A stretch of 64,000 bases of DNA from Pyxidicoccus sp. MSG2 (GTDB lineage: Bacteria > Myxococcota > Myxococcia > Myxococcales > Myxococcaceae). The stretch spans positions 558,001 through 622,000 of the forward strand of contig NZ_JAPNKC010000001.1 in assembly GCF_026626705.1 (NCBI RefSeq), given 5' to 3'. The notes beneath the pieces were generated by a model. That model had not been told where the DNA came from. It saw nothing but the letters and a program-made list of their open reading frames with translations, and did no database searches. The position numbers were made by a program, and so were the translations under genes. Within the stretch, counting starts at the first letter, position 1; every line of letters starts with the position of its first letter. Positions 44,110 through 52,443 of this stretch are shown here, piece by piece.

Positions 44110-45336
44110 TCACGGCGAATCCTCCGCCTCTTCAGGAGGGCGCTCGGAGGTCACCTTCCACAGCTGCCCCGAGTCATTGCAGCCTGTCTTGGCGAGGATG
44201 GGGATGTTGTTGGCCTTGCTGTCATTGACGATGTCCAGTGACAGCGCATCGCCCTGCGCCTGGGTCGTCAGCCGGTAGATGCCGTTGGGCTCCGGAATCA
44301 GCTTCCATCGCTGCTCCGGAACAGCCGCCGATTTGACGAGGAGGGGGCGATTGCCGGCGGTGTTGGCCAGCGACAGGCTGGTCCCACGCCACTGGGTCGT
44401 CAGTCGGTAGAAGCCGTTGGCCTCCGGAGTCAGCTTCCACATCTGCCCCGTGTACTTGCCCGTCCTGGCGAGGATGGGCACGTTGTTGGCCTTGCTGTCA
44501 TAGAGAATGTCCAGCGACATGCCCTCGCCCTGCCACAGGGTCGTCAACCGGTAGTAGCAGCGGGCATCGAAGGCGGCGGACACCGGCGGCGGGATGGGTG
44601 TCGTGGGCGGGGTGGGTGTCGTGGGCGTGGGCAGCTGCCACACCTGCTGGAGCAGCGCGAGCATGCCCGGGTCGTGCTTGCCCAGGTCTTCACGTGTGAA
44701 GGGATAGAAGTCGTTGCGGCCGAAGAGCGCCTCCGAGGTCTCCGCGAAGAACTCCCAATCGTCGAGCATGGCATAGGCACGCTCGAACGTGGCGGGCTGG
44801 TCGGGCCCACGCCTGCGCTCAACGCAGTCATAGCTTCTGTTTGCAATCGCGCGCGCATAGGCAGCCGTGATGCCGGCGTGCTCGCCGAGCACATGGTCGT
44901 GATAGGCGTGGGCGAGCTCATGGAGCACGAACACGGGCATCCGCCTGGTTTCCTTCTCGAAGATGAGGACGTTCGAGAACTCGATGCTCTTCAGCATCGC
45001 CGGGTTGCGCCCCCCCTGGCGCAGCAAGGTTTCGCCAGCATGGTACTGAGCCACCTCCGGCGCGTCGGGATAGGGCGGCGACAGCCACAGCGTCACCTTG
45101 CGCAGCTGAGCCACGGGGCCCGCGGGGACGATCCGGACGACCTCCTTGAGCTGCGCCGCCAGGAGCACCAGGGCCTTGTCCGTCAGGGGCTTGTTCGCCG
45201 CTGCCAGCAGGCGGTCATCGATGCGAACCGTCCAGCCCTCGAGGGTCTGGGTCTGGTAGGTGGGAACGGGGCTGGCCGCGGAGGCGGCGCAAGCGAATGC
45301 CAGGGCGGCCAGGAGGAGCCATCTTGGAGAGTGCAT
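44110..45336 (-). CDS. Secreted HExxH metallopeptidase with ricin-type lectin domain
   Basis: 408 residues. The signal peptide is LLLAALAFACAASAA. The peptidase core shows VLHELAHAYHDHVLG near residue 140, an HExxH zinc motif, and WEFFAETSEALFG about 60 residues later, whose Glu fits the third ligand. A Pro/Thr-rich hinge (PTPTTPTPPTTPIPPP) leads to residues 265-400, a ricin B-type beta trefoil with three Q-x-W-like units (GQMWKL, EQRWKLI, GQLWKV). The lectin part would carry the protease to a glycan, perhaps prey cell walls. The catalytic class beyond HExxH is not settled. Confidence 0.82.
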   Translation of the reverse strand: MHSPRWLLLAALAFACAASAASPVPTYQTQTLEGWTVRIDDRLLAAANKPLTDKALVLLAAQLKEVVRIVPAGPVAQLRKVTLWLSPPYPDAPEVAQYHAGETLLRQGGRNPAMLKSIEFSNVLIFEKETRRMPVFVLHELAHAYHDHVLGEHAGITAAYARAIANRSYDCVERRRGPDQPATFERAYAMLDDWEFFAETSEALFGRNDFYPFTREDLGKHDPGMLALLQQVWQLPTPTTPTPPTTPIPPPVSAAFDARCYYRLTTLWQGEGMSLDILYDSKANNVPILARTGKYTGQMWKLTPEANGFYRLTTQWRGTSLSLANTAGNRPLLVKSAAVPEQRWKLIPEPNGIYRLTTQAQGDALSLDIVNDSKANNIPILAKTGCNDSGQLWKVTSERPPEEAEDSP

Positions 45337-45369
45337 GCCTCATCCTACTCCTCGCGTGGCAGGCCGCTC

Positions 45370-46008
45370 TCAGGCCGCTTCGACGCGGTCGCAGTAGGCG
45401 TCGAACGTCTTCTTCCAGGCCGGGCGCGCGATGCAGCGCTTCTGGAAGGCGAGCACGTTTGGATGGTCCTTGACGACACTCTCGTCGGTGCCGGCGCCCA
45501 GCACATGCGTCATCAAGATGTCCGCGACGGTGAACTCTTCGGTCGCGACGAACTCTCTGCCCGCGAGCCAGCCGTCGAGCTGCTTCAGGCGCATGTCCCC
45601 CCACTGGTGAAGCGCATCGCTTCCCTTGGTGCCCTTGCCGCCGTACAGGTCGACGAACCACGCGGTCAGGATCGGGACTTCGATCGTGTTCAGCGCCGCG
45701 ACGCACCAGCGCAGCACCTGCGCTTCGCCGGCGAGGTCGCGCGGCATCAGCTTGCCGCTCTTGCGAGCGAGGTAGAGCAGGATCGCGCCCGACTCGGTGA
45801 CGACCACGCCGTCGTCGTCGATCACCGGAATCTGTCCGAACGGATTGAGCGCGCGATACGCGGGCGTATCGAGGTCGTGCCGCGGATGATCCATCCCCAC
45901 GATCTCGTACGGCAGCCCCATCTCCTCCAGCGCCCACAGCACGCGCAGGTCGCGGGTCTTGCCGCGGGCCATCTTGTTCACTCGGGAGAAGCCGTAGACC
46001 TTGAGCAT
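45370..46008 (-). CDS. Glutathione S-transferase family protein
   Basis: 212 residues from ATG 46008 (MLKVYGFSRVNKMARG). The thioredoxin-like N-terminal domain is evident: WALEEMGLPYEIVGMD, then LNPFGQIPVIDDDG with the cis-Pro, then VTESGAILLYLARKS with the glutathione-contacting Glu-Ser. The helical C-terminal domain follows (GREFVATEEFTVADILMTHV), where the Asp of a conserved N-capping box is present. Substrate not predictable. It is transcribed toward the metallopeptidase gene, 33 bases upstream of it. Confidence 0.9.
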   Translation of the reverse strand: MLKVYGFSRVNKMARGKTRDLRVLWALEEMGLPYEIVGMDHPRHDLDTPAYRALNPFGQIPVIDDDGVVVTESGAILLYLARKSGKLMPRDLAGEAQVLRWCVAALNTIEVPILTAWFVDLYGGKGTKGSDALHQWGDMRLKQLDGWLAGREFVATEEFTVADILMTHVLGAGTDESVVKDHPNVLAFQKRCIARPAWKKTFDAYCDRVEAA

Positions 46009-46085
46009 GCGCGCATCCTACTTCGCGCGCAGCTGGAGCGTGCCGGTTTCGTTGGGCTCGGTCTCTGACGAATGTTCTTCAGAGT

Positions 46086-46217
46086 TCAAGGCGCGGGAGA
46101 GCGACTCAGGGCGTGTCGCCGAAGCTCCTTCAGCGAAGCCCCATCCGGCACGAGCAGTTGAACCTGCGCCATGACGTCCACCGGGCGCACCCACGAGGCG
46201 CGCCCGGTTCCCGTCAC
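46086..46217 (-). CDS. Possible 43-residue ORF or gene remnant downstream of the RdgC-like pair
   Basis: Weak. A GTG at 46217 opens 43 codons ending in PAP, including VDVMAQVQLLVPDGASLKEL, which has a believable strand-turn-helix pattern unlike most shadow frames. No ribosome site stands out, and no family is recognised. It could be a tail of a lost gene or noncoding sequence. Confidence 0.2.
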   Translation of the reverse strand: MTGTGRASWVRPVDVMAQVQLLVPDGASLKELRRHALSRSPAP

Positions 46218-46222
46218 GCGAC

Positions 46223-46912
46223 TCAGGCCCGCGCGGTGCGGGCGTCGCGGCCCCGGGCGCGGGCGGCCTTGGAGAGCGCGTCGGCGCCCTTCTCGTCGCC
46301 GCGCATCCACTCCTTCATGGCGGGCACCACCTGCTTGCTCCAGCCCTTGCCCGCGCGGATGGCGAGGAAGTCCTTCACCAGCGCGTCGACCATGGCCGCC
46401 AGCTGCTCGGTGAGGAAGAGGCGCTCGGAGATCTGGTCGTCCTCCTCCTCGCTCATCAGCGCCGGGAGCTTCGCGGCGCGGACGTCGAGGAACTCGGAGT
46501 CCAGCGTGACTTCGTACTCCTTCTCGCCGTTGGTGAGCCGCAGCCGCGCCTGGGCCACCAGCAGGCCCCGGTCCAGCGAGTGCTTCACCTGCTCGGAGTA
46601 CGGCGCCAGCGTGCCCTTGGCGCTCATCTCGGTGACGTCGCCCGCCACGCCGCGCAGCACCACCCGGCCCATGAAGAGCACGGTGACGCCCTCGCCCTCG
46701 TGCTCGATGAGCGTGTCGCCCGACTCCGAGCGCCACAAGAGCCACGTGAGGAACTCGCGGCCCAGGTAGGCCCGGCCGCGCAGCAGCGCTTCGCGGGCCT
46801 TGCCCTTCTCGACTTCCGCCTCGTCCTGCTTCTCCTCGGTGGCGGCGCCGTCCACGCCGGTGTCGCCCCGCATGAAGGCCGCTTCGGCCCGAGCCTGCTC
46901 ACGCCCCGCCAT
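46223..46912 (-). CDS. RdgC-like protein, C-terminal half
   Basis: 229 residues from ATG 46912 (MAGREQARAEAAFMRG), overlapping the upstream gene by 14 bases. After an acidic N-terminus come YLGREFLTWLLWRSESGD and a strand-rich middle (VTVLFMGRVVLRGV). The C-terminal part LDRGLLVAQARLRL, then YEVTLDSEFLDVRAAKLP, then EQLAAMVDALVKDFLAIRAG resembles in order and feel the end of RdgC, the DNA-binding ring protein that restrains RecA. The preceding gene resembles the RdgC N-terminus. Together they look like one protein made as two chains. This link is my inference from remembered sequence patterns. Confidence 0.55.
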   Translation of the reverse strand: MAGREQARAEAAFMRGDTGVDGAATEEKQDEAEVEKGKAREALLRGRAYLGREFLTWLLWRSESGDTLIEHEGEGVTVLFMGRVVLRGVAGDVTEMSAKGTLAPYSEQVKHSLDRGLLVAQARLRLTNGEKEYEVTLDSEFLDVRAAKLPALMSEEEDDQISERLFLTEQLAAMVDALVKDFLAIRAGKGWSKQVVPAMKEWMRGDEKGADALSKAARARGRDARTARA

Positions 46913-47549
46913 GGGACACCTCCTCCACCGCCGTCGCCGGCAGGTCCATGCCAATCAGCTCCGCCGTGGGCCCCAGCGACGCCTCGTCGAGCCCCTCGGT
47001 CCGCGCGTGGTCCGCCGGCGTCATGCCGGTGAACTTCACGCTCAGCGCGCTCTCCAGCGCCACCATGATTTCGTCCACCGTCTTGCGCGACGCGGCCCAG
47101 ATCTGCACCTGCTGCGTCTTCAGGTTCCAGCTCACGTCCAGCACGGCGGTGCGCGGCGTGGCGCGGTTGCGCAGCATCTGCCGGATTTCGCCCTTGAACT
47201 GCGTCTTCTCGCCACGGCTGGGCGGACGGTCGTTCTCCTTCTCGAAGGCGGCGGCCCACTTCGTCAGCTCGGCCTTCATGGCCGCGGCGGGCACCTTGAT
47301 GGAGTCGATGCGGAAGGCGAACAGCGCGTACTCGCCATAGAAGAGGCGGCTGGTGGGGAAGTCGATGGAGTCGGCGTTCTCCAGCTCCACGAAGCCGGCC
47401 GCGCGCTCCTCTTCGGACTTGCGGTCGATGGGCTCGAACGCGTGCGCCTTGAGGCCGCGCGTGAGCCAGCGCTTGATATCAGAGGGCGCTTCCTTCGCCG
47501 GTTCAGCCCGGAAGCGCGAGAAGGTGACGGCACCACGAAGGACAGGCAT
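46899..47549 (-). CDS. RdgC-like protein, N-terminal half
   Basis: 216 residues from ATG 47549 (MPVLRGAVTFSRFRAE). Typical of the RdgC start are the FVELENAD segment, the FRIDSIKVPAAAMKAELTKW helix, EKTQFKGEIRQMLRNRATPR and the strand pair VLDVSWNLKTQQVQIWAAS followed by TVDEIMVALESAL. The chain stops where E. coli RdgC would continue, and the next gene supplies a match to the rest, overlapping by 14 bases. RdgC binds double-stranded DNA and limits RecA filament formation. A two-chain version would be unusual. Confidence 0.6.
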   Translation of the reverse strand: MPVLRGAVTFSRFRAEPAKEAPSDIKRWLTRGLKAHAFEPIDRKSEEERAAGFVELENADSIDFPTSRLFYGEYALFAFRIDSIKVPAAAMKAELTKWAAAFEKENDRPPSRGEKTQFKGEIRQMLRNRATPRTAVLDVSWNLKTQQVQIWAASRKTVDEIMVALESALSVKFTGMTPADHARTEGLDEASLGPTAELIGMDLPATAVEEVSHGGA

Positions 47550-47650
47550 GGGGCGCGGCAGGATGGGGGGCTCGTGCCGCGCCGTCAAGGCACTCTCTGT
47601 CGCTGGACGCCCCCTGCTCTCCGCGTGCGTTTTCGCGGTAGCGTTTCCCC

Positions 47651-48325
47651 ATGCCCCGCCTCCTCGCCGTCCTTTTCGTGTGTGCGCTCCTGCCCCGCCA
47701 GGCGCTCGCTCAGGACACTGCCTCCCCCGCGCCCGCGGATGACGTGGTGGTGGCGCCGCCGCTCGTGCCCGCGCCGGAGCAGGTGGAGCCGGAGTCCTTC
47801 CCCCCGACGTCCGTGCAGCCCGAACCCATGAAGGCCGACGAGGGCATCCCGGCCGCGCCCCGCATCGTCCTGGAGACGCTGTCGGGTGGCGCGGGAATGT
47901 TGGTGGGAGGCCTGGCGGGGCTCGTGGCCGGCGTGGTGACGACGGAGTGCTCCCTCTTCGAGACGGACTGCACCACGGCGGCGCTCTTCGGACTGTCCGG
48001 CATGGCGCTCGGCGCCACGTTCTCGACGTGGGGCGTGGGCAAGGCGATGCGAGGCAGGGGCGGCTTCCTGGGCACCCTCGTCGGCGCCCTCCTCGGCACG
48101 GGCGCGGGGTTGTTTGCGCTGTCCGTGGACGACGACACGCTGGGGCCCATCGGACTGCTGTCCCTGCCCGCCCTTGGAGCGGTGGTGGGCTTCGAGCTGT
48201 CCGGGAGCATGGACCCGGGCCCCGCGTCGCACTTCTCGCTGACGGGAGGCCGCGTCCCCGTGACGCCCGCCTTCGGCACCACGCCGCACGGCGGCTTCAT
48301 GGGCGGCGTCGTCGGCCGGTTCTGA
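47651..48325 (+). CDS. Exported glycine-rich membrane protein, unknown function
   Basis: 224 residues. The signal peptide is LLAVLFVCALLPRQALA, followed by a Pro-rich 50-residue stretch (PAPADDVVVAPPLVPAPEQV). The remainder alternates Gly-rich hydrophobic segments (GMLVGGLAGLVAGVV, FLGTLVGALLGTGAGLFAL, LLSLPALGAVVGFEL), each 15-18 residues, which look like membrane helices with GxxxG packing. A disulfide is possible in CSLFETDC. Common in myxobacterial envelopes, but I know no family name or role. It is divergent from the RdgC-like pair. Confidence 0.6.
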   Translation: MPRLLAVLFVCALLPRQALAQDTASPAPADDVVVAPPLVPAPEQVEPESFPPTSVQPEPMKADEGIPAAPRIVLETLSGGAGMLVGGLAGLVAGVVTTECSLFETDCTTAALFGLSGMALGATFSTWGVGKAMRGRGGFLGTLVGALLGTGAGLFALSVDDDTLGPIGLLSLPALGAVVGFELSGSMDPGPASHFSLTGGRVPVTPAFGTTPHGGFMGGVVGRF

Positions 48326-48479
48326 CCTTCCCATCCGGATTCAAGAGCTCGCCAATCCCGATGAGCAGTTGATTCTCCGTGGGACTGTCATTGGGGTAGA
48401 CAACAATGTGTCGCTCATGGGCCCGGACATCCGCCAGGCCCCTTGAATCCCTGACATCAATCAGGCGGATTATCGCCCC

Positions 48480-48776
48480 TCAGGGGCAAATCCATCTTTG
48501 ATTCGAACAGACGCAGTTGGCGGTCGCGCAGGTGCTTCCGGAAACCCAGGAACACGTCTTCGTGCCGGTGCCCTTGCCACAGAACGTCCAGTTCAGGGCG
48601 TCGCAATCCGGAGCGACACAGTTACAGGTCCCATCGGCGCACAGCGCGGCCTCGTCGGTGCCCACGGACTCGTCTCCCTGCACGGAGTCCGGGTTGGACA
48701 CACCACCACATGCCACCAGCAACAGCCCGCCCAGCAGTGGCAGCAGAGAGAAAGTCTTCCGCTTGTATGAATTCAC
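48480..48776 (-). CDS. Cysteine-rich small lipoprotein
   Basis: 98 residues from a GTG at 48776 (MNSYKRKTFSLLPLLG) with ggag six bases upstream; no ATG fits. The lipobox is LLVACG. After a short acidic linker the last 55 residues hold ten Cys (for example CADGTCNCVAPDC and CATANCVCSNQRWIC), enough for five disulfides, so a compact knotted domain on the cell surface is likely. No known family. It lies next to another small lipoprotein of similar size on the same strand. Confidence 0.7.
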   Translation of the reverse strand: MNSYKRKTFSLLPLLGGLLLVACGGVSNPDSVQGDESVGTDEAALCADGTCNCVAPDCDALNWTFCGKGTGTKTCSWVSGSTCATANCVCSNQRWICP

Positions 48777-48852
48777 GAGATTCTCCAAGGAATGGGTTTG
48801 CGCCGGAGCGCGCCAAATCCATATCACGGGAGGCCCTGGAATCTCAGTGTAT

Positions 48853-49146
48853 TCAAATGCTGCAGTACGCGCCATTCCACCGCACGAAGTACGGCGAGCG
48901 GCTACCGAAGACCTGCGAACCCGACGAGTTGCAAGTGCAGACGATGTTCCCCACATAGGTGAGGAGCTCGGGCTCCGCGTAGTAGGTGATCTCGTATTCC
49001 CGGCCGCCACAGTCCGGGAGCGCGTCCTCCCGCGACTCCAGCTCGGCCCCGGTCGCGGCCTCCGCGTCCAGCTCCGGCCCCCCGCAACCCGCCGACAGCA
49101 GTCCCACGCAGAGCAACGCTCCCACAATCGTGATGTTCGTCTTCAT
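48853..49146 (-). CDS. Small lipoprotein, DUF6289-like
   Basis: 97 residues from ATG 49146 (MKTNITIVGALLCVG), preceded by gggagggcac. The lipobox is LSAGCG. The mature part begins acidic (ELDAEAATGAELESRED) and ends in a small domain with four Cys (DCGGREYEITYYAEPELL, then VGNIVCTCNSSGSQ and AYCSI), which recalls the DUF6289 pattern of an RE-x-x-I-x-YY core. Function unknown. Surface lipoproteins of this size often occur in multiple copies in myxobacteria. It is divergent from the hybrid kinase at 49360, 213 bases away. Confidence 0.65.
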   Translation of the reverse strand: MKTNITIVGALLCVGLLSAGCGGPELDAEAATGAELESREDALPDCGGREYEITYYAEPELLTYVGNIVCTCNSSGSQVFGSRSPYFVRWNGAYCSI

Positions 49147-49359
49147 GTGCCCTCCCAACGATGGTTTCCTGCCAGTACGGCACTTCCAGGATATCATTGA
49201 CTTGTGAGAGGGACGCGGCGGCTGTTCACGGCCCGACGATCGCGACGGTTCGAGCGCCCGGTCCCCCGCTCCGTCTCGAATCAGCCAGCTACGCCCGGCC
49301 GGCACGAGGCAGTCTACGCGGCCAGATAGCGCAACCTGCCTCCGCACCCGACCCGCCCC

Positions 49360-52300
49360 GTGAAACCCCTCACATCCCCCTCTGAACCCCCTGCCCCTGG
49401 CGGCGAGCTGGGCGCCCTGCTCCGCTCTCACGACTGGAGCAGCACGACGCTCGGCCCCGTCGAGTCCTGGCCCCGGAGCCTGAGGACCTACGTCGCCATG
49501 ATCCTGGAGATGCCGGCCCCGGCCATCATCTTCTGGGGTGACGAGCTGGTGCAGCTCTACAACGACGGCTACGCGGTCATCATGGGCCCGCGTCACCCGC
49601 GCTTCCTGGGCTCCCCCTACCGCGAGTGCTGGCCGGACACCTATCCGGTCATCCACCCCTGGATGCGCAGGGTCCTGGAGAAGGGGGAGGTCATCCAGGT
49701 GGAGAAGACCTTCTTCCTCCTCACCCGGCATGGCTTCAACGAGGAGGCCTACTTCACCTTCGACTTCAGCCCGCTGCGCGACGACCAGGGGGCCATCGCG
49801 GGAATCCTCCAGCCCGTCTTCGAAGTCACGGACGTCGTGCTGGGCGAGCGGCGCCTGGAAACGCTCCGCGCGTGCGCGCCCAGGGGCGACGCATCGGAAG
49901 GCGCGGCGATGGATGCCAGGCGCGCCCTCGCCGGCAACGCGAAGGACATTCCCCTCGCGCTCATCTTCCACTGGAACAAGGACGCACAACGGCTGGAGCT
50001 CGCGACGACCACGGGCCTCGACGGGCTCCTGGAGCACGACACGGCGGGCCTCGCCCGAATCACGGAGGTCGCCCGCCAGGCCGCGGAGTCGGGCGCGCCG
50101 GTGATGATCGACTCGGTGGAGACGCTCCTCGGGGCCCGCCATTTCGGCCCCTGGCCGGAGCCCACCGAGCGCGCGCTCGCCCTGCCCATGCGGCGCGCGG
50201 GCACGGAGGACCTCCGGGGCGTGGTCGTCCTCGGCATCAGCCCCCGGCTGCGGTTCGACGACCCCTACCATCGGTTCTTCGAGGACCTGGCCCGCGAGCT
50301 GGCCACGCAGCTGTCCTTGGAACAGGAGAAGCGCGCCGAGCGCGAGATGTTCGCGCGCGAGCAGGCCGCTCGCGCCCAGGCAGAGGCGGAGGTGGCCCGG
50401 CGCGCCCAGGCGGAGTCCGCCCTCCGGGCGAGCGAGGAGCGGCTGCGGATGGCACTCGAGGCCGGGCAGCTCGGCGTCGTCGAGCTTCAGTACGCGCGAG
50501 GCGTGCTCGAGTGGGACGACCGGGCGCTCCAGCTCGTTGGCCTGCCACCGGGCCGGATGCCCACGGGCCCGGAGGCCATCGCCCGCGTCCATCCCGGGGA
50601 TGTGGACAAGGCGCGGGCCATCATCGAGCAGGCGCTGCGCCCGGGCGCGGGGGCGGCACGACTGGAGTGCCGGGTGCGGGGCTGGGACGACGTCGAGCGC
50701 TCCATCCTGGCCATGGTGAAGACGCATTTCGACTCGCGGGGGCAGCCGGACCGCGTCGTCGGCACCGTGCAGGACGTGACGGAGCAGCGGAAGGCGGAGC
50801 TGGAGCGTGAGCGCCTGGCGACCATCGTCGAGCAGTCCACCGACTTCATCGGCGTGGGCGACACGGAAGGCCGGGTGCAGTGGGTGAACGAGGCGGGGCG
50901 GCGGCTGCTGGGCCTGGAGCGCCATGAGGACGTGACCCGGTACCAGCTGCGCGACTTCTTCCTGCCAGAGGACCGGCCGTTCGTCGCGAGCCACATCGCG
51001 CCCACGCTCCTCAATGGCGGCCGGTGGGAGAGCGAGTTCCGCTTCCGGCACTTCCAGACGGGAGAGGCCATTCTCGCGCATTACAACACCTTCGCGCTCA
51101 TGGAGCAGGGCACGCAGCGCCAGACGGGCATCGCCACCGTCAGCCGGGACATCCGCGAGCAGAAGCGGATGGAGGCGGAGCGGGAGGGACTGCTCGCGCG
51201 CGAGCGCGCGGCGCGAGAGGAGGCGGAGGACGCCAACCGGCTCAAGGACGAGTTCCTCGCCACCGTCTCACACGAGCTGCGCACCCCGCTGACCGCGGTG
51301 CTGGGCTGGGTGCAGCTGCTGCGGACGGGAACGCTCCCGCAGGACAAGCGGGAGCGGGCGCTCGCCACCGTGGAGCGCAACGCGCGCTCCCAGGGGCAGC
51401 TCATCGAGGACCTGCTCGACGTGAGCCGCATCATGACGGGCAAGCTGAGGCTGGAGGTGTCGTCCGTCGACGTGAGTCACGTGGTCGAGGCCGCGCTCGA
51501 GTCGCTGCGGCCCGCCGCCGAGGCGAAGGGCATCCGCATCCAGGCCGCGCTCGACTCCGCCGGAACCATCATGGGCGACGCGAGCCGGCTGCAGCAGGTG
51601 GTGTGGAACCTGCTCTCCAACGCCGTGAAGTTCACCCCCAAGGGAGGCCGCGTCCAGGTGCTGGTGGAGCGGCGCGATTCGTCGGTGGAGGTCTCCGTCG
51701 CGGACACGGGTCAGGGCATCTCCGCGCAGTTCCTGCCGCACGTCTTCGAGCGCTTCCGCCAGGCCGACGGCAGCACCACGCGCAAGGCGGGTGGGCTCGG
51801 GCTGGGGCTGGCCATCGTCCGGCACCTCGTGGAGCTGCACGGGGGCACCGTGTCCGCCGCGAGCGCGGGCGAGGGCCAGGGCGCCACCTTCGTCGTCATC
51901 CTTCCCCAGGCCGTGGCCATGCGGCGGGAGATGCTGGTGCCGCCCGCCCTGCGCGGCCCGCTGCATGCGCAGCAGAGCCCCTGCCCTCCGCAGCTCGCCG
52001 GGCTCCGGCTGCTCATCGTCGACGACGAGGAGGACACGCGGGAGCTGCTGCGCAGCCTCCTGGAGACCTGCGGAGGCCTCGTCACCACGGCGAGCTCGTC
52101 GGAGGAGGCCCTGTCCGTGCTGCGGCGGGGAGCGTTCGACGTGCTCGTCTCCGACATCGGCATGCCCGAGGAGGACGGCTATCGCTTCATCGCGAGGGTG
52201 CGCGCCCTACCGGCCGCACAGGGCGGTGACATCTCCGCGGTCGCCCTCACGGCCTACACCCGCATGGAGGACAGGACGCGCGCGCTGCTGGCCGGGTTCA

Positions 52301-52389
52301 ACACCCACGTGCCCAAACCCATCGAGCCCGTGGAGCTGCTGGCCGTCATCGCGTCACTGGCGACCCGGAGGGGGTCCACCCGCGCCTGA
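49360..52389 (+). CDS. Hybrid sensor histidine kinase (PAS/GAF input, receiver output)
   Basis: 1009 residues, GTG start at 49360, no membrane segment. The order is a PAS-like N-terminus (WSSTTLGPVESWPRSLR, a motif frequent at the head of such kinases), a GAF domain (residues 180-325), two PAS domains (about 365-480 and 490-600), then HisKA with VSHELRTPLTA, HATPase with NAVKFTPKGG and GLGLGLAIV, and a receiver domain with Asp in VLVSDIGMPEEDG. It is a soluble kinase that should sense small ligands or redox state and phosphorylate its own receiver. No downstream regulator is adjacent. Confidence 0.9.
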   Translation: MKPLTSPSEPPAPGGELGALLRSHDWSSTTLGPVESWPRSLRTYVAMILEMPAPAIIFWGDELVQLYNDGYAVIMGPRHPRFLGSPYRECWPDTYPVIHPWMRRVLEKGEVIQVEKTFFLLTRHGFNEEAYFTFDFSPLRDDQGAIAGILQPVFEVTDVVLGERRLETLRACAPRGDASEGAAMDARRALAGNAKDIPLALIFHWNKDAQRLELATTTGLDGLLEHDTAGLARITEVARQAAESGAPVMIDSVETLLGARHFGPWPEPTERALALPMRRAGTEDLRGVVVLGISPRLRFDDPYHRFFEDLARELATQLSLEQEKRAEREMFAREQAARAQAEAEVARRAQAESALRASEERLRMALEAGQLGVVELQYARGVLEWDDRALQLVGLPPGRMPTGPEAIARVHPGDVDKARAIIEQALRPGAGAARLECRVRGWDDVERSILAMVKTHFDSRGQPDRVVGTVQDVTEQRKAELERERLATIVEQSTDFIGVGDTEGRVQWVNEAGRRLLGLERHEDVTRYQLRDFFLPEDRPFVASHIAPTLLNGGRWESEFRFRHFQTGEAILAHYNTFALMEQGTQRQTGIATVSRDIREQKRMEAEREGLLARERAAREEAEDANRLKDEFLATVSHELRTPLTAVLGWVQLLRTGTLPQDKRERALATVERNARSQGQLIEDLLDVSRIMTGKLRLEVSSVDVSHVVEAALESLRPAAEAKGIRIQAALDSAGTIMGDASRLQQVVWNLLSNAVKFTPKGGRVQVLVERRDSSVEVSVADTGQGISAQFLPHVFERFRQADGSTTRKAGGLGLGLAIVRHLVELHGGTVSAASAGEGQGATFVVILPQAVAMRREMLVPPALRGPLHAQQSPCPPQLAGLRLLIVDDEEDTRELLRSLLETCGGLVTTASSSEEALSVLRRGAFDVLVSDIGMPEEDGYRFIARVRALPAAQGGDISAVALTAYTRMEDRTRALLAGFNTHVPKPIEPVELLAVIASLATRRGSTRA

Positions 52390-52443
52390 CGCGGAGCCAG
52401 GGTGTCCGGGGCGAAGGGAATGGCCCCTCCGCGTTCGAGAGGA

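Noticed and set aside
49147..51081. A 742-codon frame joined in front of the small lipoprotein at 48853
   Set aside because: It is antisense to the hybrid kinase; the lipoprotein has its own ATG, ribosome site and signal peptide.
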